From: a virus
Length of the DNA: 64,000 bases
Reading direction: 5' to 3' (one strand)
Virus record (IMG/VR): IMGVR_UViG_3300006752_000025
Span: 1 to 64,000 of that record
Shown here: piece by piece, positions 57,669 to 64,000 of the stretch
How the letters are laid out: each line of letters begins with the position of its first letter
Position numbering within the stretch: the stretch's first letter is position 1
Position numbers and translations under genes: made by a program
The notes under the pieces: model-generated
Database searches by the model: none
What the model was told of the DNA's origin: nothing
Seen by the model: the letters and a program-made list of their open reading frames with translations, nothing else

Positions 57669-58991
57669 ATGGCCTCAATCGGATTCATCGGAGTTGGCAA
57701 GTTAGGGCAAGCCTGCGCCGAGATGGTAGCCGAGGTCCATGATGTTGTAGGTTATGATGTAGAGCCAAGAGAACCAGAAAATTTTACAATGGTTCCCAAT
57801 TTGGTTGATGCAGTAAAAGGACAAGATATTGTTTTTGTTGCTGTACAGACACCTCATGATCCACAATATGATGGCAAAGCACCTACCAGCCATTTGCCTA
57901 ACAAAGACTTTGATTACACACTAGTAAAAAAAGTTCTGTCAGAGGTAAATGAAGTTGCAACCAAAGAGCAACTGGTGGTGCTAATATCTACGGTATTGCC
58001 CGGAACAGTAAGAAGAGAATTAGTGCCCCTTATTCCAAATGCACGTTTTGTGTACAACCCATACTTAATTGCTATGGGCACTGTAAAGTGGGATATGGTA
58101 AATCCAGAAATGGTAATGATTGGTACTGATGATGGAAGTGAAACAGGTGACGCAAAAGAACTTGTGGACTTCTATAAAACAATAATGCAAAATGATCCAC
58201 GTTACGTTATAGGCACGTGGGACGAATGTGAATGTATCAAAGTTTTCTACAATACATTTATATCAGCAAAAGTAAGTCTAGTAAACATGATTCAAGACGT
58301 TGCAGAAAAGCAAGGTAACATCAACGCAGAAGTTGTATGTGATGCACTTGCTACCAGTGACAGACGTATTATGGGACCAGGTTATATGAAACCAGGTATG
58401 GGAGACGGAGGTGCTTGTCACCCACGTGATAACATTGCCCTGCGTTGGATGGCAGATAACTTAGGACTAGGTTACGACTTGTTTGATGCTGTAATGCTAT
58501 CAAGAGAAGTACAAGCAAAGAACATGGCTGATAGCATGATAGAAATAGCCACAGCAGGTGCAACTATTACACCACCAATGCCTGTGGTAATTGTAGGTAA
58601 AGCATACAAACCTCTTGTACCATATGAAGCAGGTTCTAGCAGTATGTTGGTTGGACACTATGTAGAAGAAGCAGGTGTACAATTATATTACTATGACGAA
58701 GTTTGTGGCGAAGTACCACCACAGTCAGTGTTAGAAAAGCCAGCAGTATATCTACTTGCACATAATCCTGGAGTCACTTATGGTGACCAATTAGATTTTG
58801 TAAAAGGTTGGTATAATGGAAAGCATCGTGTAACAGAAGCAGACGAAGCTCTAACAGTTGCTACAGCAAATGGCACTGAGCTACAGTTTGCACCTGGAAG
58901 TACAGTTATCGACCCATGGAGGAAGATTCCTGCAATAGAAGGTGTACAAGTTGTTCATTATGGAAACACAAGAGCAGGCGCACTAAGATAA
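57669..58991 (+). CDS. ugd: UDP-glucose/GDP-mannose-type 6-dehydrogenase
   Basis: A 440-aa UDP-glucose/GDP-mannose dehydrogenase family protein, which oxidises a nucleotide sugar to the uronic acid with two NAD+. The Rossmann start is IGFIGVGKLGQACAEM, VAVQTPHDP follows, and STVLPGTVRRELVP is the STVxPGT element. YNPYLIAMGTVKWDMVNPEM replaces the usual 'PEFLxEG'. The substrate-binding region ends GDGGACHPRDN, with the catalytic Cys at residue 250 (family: GGSCFPKD). The C-terminal NAD-like domain has VVIVGKAYKP and ends normally. All catalytic landmarks appear present, but the PYLIAMG variant suggests a substrate other than UDP-glucose. Preceded by its own late promoter and AAGGAG 9 nt before the ATG. 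Confidence 0.85.
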   Translation: MASIGFIGVGKLGQACAEMVAEVHDVVGYDVEPREPENFTMVPNLVDAVKGQDIVFVAVQTPHDPQYDGKAPTSHLPNKDFDYTLVKKVLSEVNEVATKEQLVVLISTVLPGTVRRELVPLIPNARFVYNPYLIAMGTVKWDMVNPEMVMIGTDDGSETGDAKELVDFYKTIMQNDPRYVIGTWDECECIKVFYNTFISAKVSLVNMIQDVAEKQGNINAEVVCDALATSDRRIMGPGYMKPGMGDGGACHPRDNIALRWMADNLGLGYDLFDAVMLSREVQAKNMADSMIEIATAGATITPPMPVVIVGKAYKPLVPYEAGSSSMLVGHYVEEAGVQLYYYDEVCGEVPPQSVLEKPAVYLLAHNPGVTYGDQLDFVKGWYNGKHRVTEADEALTVATANGTELQFAPGSTVIDPWRKIPAIEGVQVVHYGNTRAGALR

Positions 58992-58995
58992 ACAC

Positions 58996-59017
58996 ATGGG
59001 AGGGGCAACTCTCCCAT
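58996..59017 (+). other. Hairpin between ugd-like and first radical SAM gene
   Basis: ATGGGAG (58996-59002) and CTCCCAT (59011-59017) form a 7-bp GC-containing stem with an 8-nt loop and no T-run after it. It is more likely an mRNA-stability or processing hairpin than a terminator. No promoter is visible between it and the radical SAM gene at 59034. Confidence 0.5.
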
Positions 59018-59033
59018 AACAGGACATATACAT

Positions 59034-60458
59034 ATGAGTGATCGAGTAGATCGAATACGTGAAACAAATGAGATGATGACCCAAGAGGTCAGTGAAACAT
59101 TTTGTTTAGCAAAATGGCATCACACAACAATATACATGCACAGAGGACAAACACACAGTTGTTATCATCCTAAGCCGCATGATATTCCTCTTAGTGAATT
59201 AAAATACGATCCTAGTGTATTACACAATACACCACAAAAGATTGAGGAACGTATACAGATGTTTAACGGCGAAAAGCCAAGTGGATGTCAGTATTGTTGG
59301 AACGTTGAAGAAATGGGCGGCGATCACGTTAGTGATAGGCACCAACGTAATAACAGTATTTACACTGAAGAGAGACTGAACGAAATATTATATAATCCAC
59401 CTGATTATAAAATTAATCCTGAGTACATTGAGATTGCATTCAGTTCAGAATGTAACTTCAAATGTGGTTACTGTCACCCAATGCACAGTAGCAGTTACTA
59501 TCAAGAAATTAAAAAGCATGGTCCTTACGACATGGTTAAGAACCATCGTAATGACATTGATTGGTTTGAAATTTATGACGAGGATTCACCTTATGTAGAA
59601 GCATGGTGGAAGTGGTGGCCTGAAGTAAGTAAGACATTAAACATCTTGCGTATTACAGGAGGCGAACCACTGCTACACAAAACTACATGGAGACTGTTTG
59701 AGGAACTACAACAAAATCCTAAGCCACAATTAGAAATCAATATCAATACAAACTTAGGATATACAAGTAGACATGTTGAAAGACTTGTTGAAGTTATGAA
59801 TGATTTACTAGGTAATGGCAAAATCAAACAATTCAAGATGTTTACCAGTATGGACACATGGGGAGATCGTGCAGAGTATTTACGTACAGGACTAAACATA
59901 AACTTGTGGGAAAAGAATCAAGATATATATGTTCGCGGTGTTAAAAGCCATATCACACACATGGTTACATTTAATATTCTCAGTGTTACCAGTTTTGTTG
60001 ACTACTTGAAAAAAGTATTAGAATGGAGAGAGCGTTACGAATATGTAATACCTAACAACTTAGGTTCGGATGAGATGGTTCGTAAGATACGTTTTGATAC
60101 ACCTTACTTGAAAGAACCATTACAATATGATATGCACATATTACCCAAAGAACAGTTTACTCCATACTTTGATAAGATACTTGATTTTATCAGAGACAAC
60201 GTAGACGAAGAAGATAGAACAAAGTTCTCAGAAATTGAATACGAAAGATTCCGAAGAGTACGTGATTACTTTGTTAACGAACAATATGATGAAGATAAAG
60301 TTATGCGTGGCAGAATTGATTTTTACAATTGGTTCAACGAATACGACAAACGTAGAGGCACAAACTTTTTAGAAACATTCCCAGAAATGGCAGACTTTTA
60401 TCATATGTGTGGAGAGTTAGCAAGTGACGACGACTTAATAATGACTCGAAACATATGA
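59034..60458 (+). CDS. Radical SAM protein 1 with N-terminal twitch/SPASM-like motif
   Basis: A 474-aa radical SAM enzyme. The iron-sulfur motif CNFKCGYC (CX3CX2C) is at Cys140-144-147 and ITGGEPLL is the SAM-binding 'GGE' motif. In such enzymes the cluster reduces S-adenosylmethionine to a 5'-deoxyadenosyl radical. Residues 1-115 precede the core and hold FCLAKWHHTTIYMHRGQTHSC (CX13GX4C) and GCQYCW (CX2C), the cysteine pattern of twitch/SPASM auxiliary-cluster domains, usually found after the core. It is the most divergent of the four tandem copies and the longest at its C-terminus. Starts with ATG behind AGGA (9 nt). Substrate unknown: sugar or peptide. Overlaps the next gene by ATGA. Confidence 0.85.
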   Translation: MSDRVDRIRETNEMMTQEVSETFCLAKWHHTTIYMHRGQTHSCYHPKPHDIPLSELKYDPSVLHNTPQKIEERIQMFNGEKPSGCQYCWNVEEMGGDHVSDRHQRNNSIYTEERLNEILYNPPDYKINPEYIEIAFSSECNFKCGYCHPMHSSSYYQEIKKHGPYDMVKNHRNDIDWFEIYDEDSPYVEAWWKWWPEVSKTLNILRITGGEPLLHKTTWRLFEELQQNPKPQLEININTNLGYTSRHVERLVEVMNDLLGNGKIKQFKMFTSMDTWGDRAEYLRTGLNINLWEKNQDIYVRGVKSHITHMVTFNILSVTSFVDYLKKVLEWRERYEYVIPNNLGSDEMVRKIRFDTPYLKEPLQYDMHILPKEQFTPYFDKILDFIRDNVDEEDRTKFSEIEYERFRRVRDYFVNEQYDEDKVMRGRIDFYNWFNEYDKRRGTNFLETFPEMADFYHMCGELASDDDLIMTRNI

Positions 60459-61648
60459 TCGAAAACAATAACACATTCTGCATATTACCATGGATACATA
60501 TTCATCACAGCCCTGAGGGCCATGTGTTACCATGTTGTATATCTGATATGTCCTACAAACACAAGATAGAAAACGTAGGCACAATAGATGAGCAAATGAA
60601 TTCAGAGTTTATGAAAGAGCTCCGACTCAATATGGTTGCTGGTATTAAAACAGATGTGTGTAAGAATTGTTATAAAAGTGAAGAGTCAGGCTTCAAAAGT
60701 TTTAGACTAGAAGCAAACGATATGTACAAGAAGCATATGAAGTTAATAGAGGACACAGACATAGATGGCACTATCAAGCATTTCAAATTGAGATATTTTG
60801 ATATACGTTTCAGTAATGTGTGTAACTTTAAGTGCAGAAGTTGCAATGCAGGCTATTCTAGCCAGTGGGCATTAGAGGATAAACAGCAAGGTATACTTGG
60901 AGTCGAGGACAAAGAAAACAACGCACACAACGCATTACACAGCGTCTTAGAGCATATTCCGCACATGGAAAAGGCCTATTTTGCTGGTGGTGAACCTCTG
61001 GTTACTAACGAGCATTATGAGATTATTAAGGCCATGATAGACAATGGTCGCACAGATATAGAATTAATATACAACACCAATATCAGCAAACTGAAATTCA
61101 AAAACAATGACATTGCAGAGCTATGGAGTAACTTTGAAAAGCCAATTGGTGTGTATGCAAGTTTAGATCATTATGGTATGCGTGGAGAGTATATTAGAAC
61201 TGGTACCATATGGAATCAAATTGAAACTAACTATAGAACATTATTAAACATGAGCAATGTACAATTAAATATCACAACCACTGTGAGTGCATTGAACTAT
61301 GTTAGTTTACCTAATTTTATCATGCACATGTATAACAACGATATGTGGCCGCAAGGACATTGGCAACTTAATCCTGTGTTCCAGCCAACTTATCTCAGCA
61401 TACACAGCATACCAGAATCATTAAAAGAACAAGGCAGAAGGAATTGGGAGAGCATGTGTGAAATTCTTAAAGACGACATAGAGCCAGAAGTGTATACTGC
61501 TTTTAGAAACTTCCCAGACGTAGTTGAAAGTGAGCACACTTGGGAGTTGAATAAATCAGCATTTATAGAAAATACAAATCGTTTAGATCAAATCAGAGGT
61601 GAAGACTTTGGTATGGTGTTCCCAGAACTAAAGGAGATGGTTGCATGA
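60455..61648 (+). CDS. Radical SAM protein 2 with N-terminal twitch/SPASM-like motif
   Basis: A 397-aa radical SAM enzyme. Cys123-X3-Cys127-X2-Cys130 (CNFKCRSC) is the SAM cluster and FAGGEPLV the GGE motif. The N-terminal 110 residues fit a twitch-type auxiliary domain: Cys9-X12-Gly22-X4-Cys27 (CILPWIHIHHSPEGHVLPCC), then Cys69-X2-Cys72 (CKNC), and in between MKELRLNMVAG. Closely related to the third and fourth copies (same FxxLRYFDIRFSN before the cluster, same SLDHYGMRGEYIRTGT near the middle). ATGA overlaps on both sides. I recall 'twitch domain-containing radical SAM' proteins in marine phages; no substrate is known to me. Confidence 0.87.
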   Translation: MIENNNTFCILPWIHIHHSPEGHVLPCCISDMSYKHKIENVGTIDEQMNSEFMKELRLNMVAGIKTDVCKNCYKSEESGFKSFRLEANDMYKKHMKLIEDTDIDGTIKHFKLRYFDIRFSNVCNFKCRSCNAGYSSQWALEDKQQGILGVEDKENNAHNALHSVLEHIPHMEKAYFAGGEPLVTNEHYEIIKAMIDNGRTDIELIYNTNISKLKFKNNDIAELWSNFEKPIGVYASLDHYGMRGEYIRTGTIWNQIETNYRTLLNMSNVQLNITTTVSALNYVSLPNFIMHMYNNDMWPQGHWQLNPVFQPTYLSIHSIPESLKEQGRRNWESMCEILKDDIEPEVYTAFRNFPDVVESEHTWELNKSAFIENTNRLDQIRGEDFGMVFPELKEMVA

Positions 61649-62937
61649 AGTGCCCAACATCAGGCAGTGAAGGCTTTTGCGTATACCCTTTTATAAGTGT
61701 GTACAGACAGCCTAACGGTAAAGTAGCACCTTGTTGTGTAGCACAGTTCAGCGAAGAAAAAATTGACAGTCCGCATCTCAACGACTACATCAACTCAGAT
61801 TACTTGAAGCAGTACCGCAACGAAATGTTACAAGACAAATTGCCAGAAGGTTGCCGTGTGTGCAAAGGACAAGAAGAAAGCACACAAAACAGTCCACGCA
61901 TAAACATGAACCGCGAGTATGCTGAATACATAGATGAGATGCGTGATATGACTGATGCCAGTGATGGCACAATAGATGCAGAACGTTTCCGCATGAGATA
62001 CTTTGATATGCGTACTTCAAATATATGTAACTTCAAATGCAGAAGTTGTAACCAAGAGTACAGTTCACAGTGGCAAGCAGAGAATGATCGCACTGGATAC
62101 GATAGCAGTAAAGGATTACGTATTGTTGACTTGACACCAAACATGCCTACCACAGTCATAGACGAAGTAGCAGAAAAGTGTGAGGACATACAAACTGCAT
62201 ATTTTGCAGGTGGCGAACCTCTGATAATGGACGATCATTACAAACTGTTATACGCATTAGCAGAACGTAATCCTGATGTGAGACTGAGATACAATACCAA
62301 TTTAAGTAATTTGAATTACAAGAATCATGATTTGCTAGACTTATGGAGTAAGTTTAACAACAAAGTAGAAGTGGTAGCAAGTATAGATCATTATGGACCA
62401 CGTGCAGAATATATACGTGCAGGTACGAAATGGGATAAGCAATTAGAGAACTTGCACACAGTAGCAAAGTTTGACAATGTAGACTTAACGTTAAGTGCAG
62501 TGGTCACAGTGTTTAACTTTTTAACATTAGATCAATTGATACGTTATCTCTATCAAGAAGAATTAATAGTGCCGGGAGGCATAGTAGATGAGGGCTTAGG
62601 AGAAGCAGGTATTAAGATAGACAGCATACTGGGCGTGTACCCTGCACAAGATCCAGCATGGCTTAGTGCTAAAGCATTACCACCTGACCTCAAGGCAGAA
62701 GGCATACAACGTGTGGAGTATGTGATCAAGCAATTAGAAGAATGGGGTTTCAATGGGGACCACGACACTGGATCACAAGGCACACAACTACAACACATAC
62801 TGAACTTTGTGAAAAGCGAAGACACATGGGAGCAACAGAAGTTAAACTTCTGGGAAGACAACCATAGACTAGACGAAGTACGTGGTGAAAACTTTGTACA
62901 AACGTTTCCGGAATTGGAAAGGATGATGAGAGGCTAA
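61645..62937 (+). CDS. Radical SAM protein 3 with N-terminal twitch/SPASM-like motif
   Basis: A 430-aa paralogue of the 60455 protein. Cluster motif CNFKCRSC begins at Cys128; FAGGEPLI follows. The N-terminus has CVYPFISVYRQPNGKVAPCC (CX12GX4C) and CRVC (CX2C), preceded by only ten residues. Differs from copy 2 by an insert near residues 310-345 (VPGGIVDEGLGEAGIKIDSI, then LGVYPAQDPAW), so the substrate pocket may differ. It ends with the shared RLDEVRGENFVQTFPELERM motif (copy 2: RLDQIRGEDFGMVFPELKEM). Coupled to its neighbours by ATGA (5') and TAATG (3'). Confidence 0.87.
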   Translation: MKCPTSGSEGFCVYPFISVYRQPNGKVAPCCVAQFSEEKIDSPHLNDYINSDYLKQYRNEMLQDKLPEGCRVCKGQEESTQNSPRINMNREYAEYIDEMRDMTDASDGTIDAERFRMRYFDMRTSNICNFKCRSCNQEYSSQWQAENDRTGYDSSKGLRIVDLTPNMPTTVIDEVAEKCEDIQTAYFAGGEPLIMDDHYKLLYALAERNPDVRLRYNTNLSNLNYKNHDLLDLWSKFNNKVEVVASIDHYGPRAEYIRAGTKWDKQLENLHTVAKFDNVDLTLSAVVTVFNFLTLDQLIRYLYQEELIVPGGIVDEGLGEAGIKIDSILGVYPAQDPAWLSAKALPPDLKAEGIQRVEYVIKQLEEWGFNGDHDTGSQGTQLQHILNFVKSEDTWEQQKLNFWEDNHRLDEVRGENFVQTFPELERMMRG

Positions 62938-64000
62938 TGAGCGAATACATACACATTAAAGACCTAGACAAAGATCATTTGCTTACAGAAAGCAAAGTGT
63001 TCTGTATGTTTCCGTGGGTACACTTGAATGCAACACCCAAAGGCGATATATACCCATGCTGTAGCAATGACTACAGTAACCCTATAGGAAATACAGCGGA
63101 TATGACGCTCACAGAAGCGTTTAACAGCGACTTTATGAAGGAGTTGAGGTTGAACATGCTGGATGGTGAACCCAGCAAAATATGCGACTTCTGTTACAAT
63201 CATGAGAAAGCATCGCCTCACAGTTTTAGAACATACAGCATAGACAACTTTCAGCAACACTTTGATGACGTTATCAGTACTACACAAACAGATGGTACTG
63301 TGGATGAATTCAAAATGCGTTACTTTGATATACGTTTTAGTAATATATGTAACTTCAAATGCAGAAGTTGTGGCACAGAATTCAGTAGTCAATGGGCATT
63401 AGAGGACAAGAAAACATTTAATCCAGATGGTCCTGTGATAATACACGTGGATCAAGACAGAGGAGATGTGCTGAAAGAGATCATTGATCAGGTAGATCAC
63501 ATTGAATTAGCATACTTTGCAGGTGGAGAACCGTTGATTACTCCGGAACATTATGTTATACTAGAGGAACTAATACGCCGAGGTAAAACAGACACAGTGT
63601 TACGTTACAACACAAACGCCAGCACAGTGAATTACAAGCAGTATGACATATTCGAACTGTGGAGCCACTTCGACAAGATAGAGCTCAGTTGCAGTATAGA
63701 TCATTACGGTGAACGTGCAGAAGTCATGAGACACGGTACTGATTGGGGTAGAGTAGAGAATAACCTTAAAACATTTAGGAGTAAACCTAATTTAGATTTT
63801 CAATTAAACACAGTTTTCTCAATATATAATTACATGACATTAACTGAATTTTATGAATATATGATTAATGCAGGATTAATAGACAAAAAGAATGACTGGT
63901 ATCACAGTTTGTATTTGTTGGTTAATCCAGGATATTTGAGTGCTAGAGCATTACCAAAAAGCATGAAAGCCATAGCAAAGAATCGTGTTAAGTCACTATA
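62937..64000 (+). CDS. Radical SAM protein 4 with N-terminal twitch/SPASM-like motif (3' end outside window)
   Basis: Begins at ATG 62937 (TAATG overlap with copy 3) and is still open at the window edge after about 354 codons. Sequence: MSEYIHIKDLDKDHLLTESK, then CMFPWVHLNATPKGDIYPCC (CX12GX4C), CDFC (CX2C) near residue 80, the FDIRFSNICNFKCRSC cluster starting at Cys138, and FAGGEPLITPEHYVI. The SIDHYGERAEVMRHGTDW segment matches copies 2 and 3. It is the third close paralogue in the row. The true length and any further genes of the operon lie downstream. Confidence 0.85.
   Translation, partial: MSEYIHIKDLDKDHLLTESKVFCMFPWVHLNATPKGDIYPCCSNDYSNPIGNTADMTLTEAFNSDFMKELRLNMLDGEPSKICDFCYNHEKASPHSFRTYSIDNFQQHFDDVISTTQTDGTVDEFKMRYFDIRFSNICNFKCRSCGTEFSSQWALEDKKTFNPDGPVIIHVDQDRGDVLKEIIDQVDHIELAYFAGGEPLITPEHYVILEELIRRGKTDTVLRYNTNASTVNYKQYDIFELWSHFDKIELSCSIDHYGERAEVMRHGTDWGRVENNLKTFRSKPNLDFQLNTVFSIYNYMTLTEFYEYMINAGLIDKKNDWYHSLYLLVNPGYLSARALPKSMKAIAKNRVKSL

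Noticed and set aside
62964-63392. 142-codon minus-strand frame near the right edge
   Set aside because: It lies wholly inside the fourth radical SAM gene, whose protein has clear catalytic motifs; the minus frame is its shadow.

Overview
The window is part of a large, visibly AT-rich genome of a T4-like marine myovirus (Caudoviricetes). The diagnostic genes are a gp55-type late sigma factor, the gp48/54, gp53, gp5, gp25 and gp6 baseplate proteins, and T4-type late promoters in front of the structural genes. The giant baseplate-associated proteins and the N-termini of the tail-fibre proteins resemble what I remember from cyanophages and pelagiphages. No photosynthesis gene, tRNA, integrase, insertion sequence or CRISPR array is visible, so the host (SAR11, picocyanobacterium or another marine bacterium) cannot be fixed from this window.

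Layout. 1-758 (minus): 5' part of the gp55 gene with a sigma70-type promoter. 893-7414: tail-tube cap/initiator, gp53, an 823-residue structural protein and the gp5-like hub. 7389-7862: two small minus-strand genes separated by a terminator. 7996-38132: gp25, gp6 (1493 aa) and two giant proteins of 5027 and 3385 aa. The 5027-aa protein carries a YHYH domain, GSGY repeats, a PA14-like module and a C-terminal intein-like Hint domain. 38170-50257: fibre module with two paralogous fibre proteins (one ending in an S74 auto-processing chaperone) around a 1571-aa protein with 11 cysteine-paired repeats, then a small fibre/adhesin candidate and an intrinsic terminator. 50343-57105: tightly overlapping operon with four glycosyltransferase-like proteins, several small proteins and a NeuB-like protein. 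57086-57580 (minus): an ADP-ribosyltransferase-like protein. 57669-64000: a UDP-sugar dehydrogenase followed by four tandem radical SAM genes, the last running off the window.

Regulation is readable. Nine T4-type late promoters are seen, eight of them GATAAATA rather than TATAAATA. At gp25 and the ADP-ribosyltransferase-like gene the ATG starts 5 nt after the promoter box, which predicts leaderless late mRNAs. The first and third minus-strand genes (gp55 and the 81-aa gene) instead have TTGACA-type early promoters. The same 16-bp palindrome sits 7 nt upstream of the late box in both divergent early/late intergenic regions.

How the parts fit: gp55 (early) would activate the late promoters, which drive baseplate and fibre synthesis. 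The sugar-transfer, UDP-sugar dehydrogenase, NeuB-like and radical SAM genes are also behind late promoters. This suggests they act while virions are being built, for example in decorating virion proteins or altering the envelope late in infection. That link is inference. The four radical SAM proteins, each with its auxiliary iron-sulfur (twitch/SPASM-like) motif at the N-terminus, are the best candidate here for an undescribed system.
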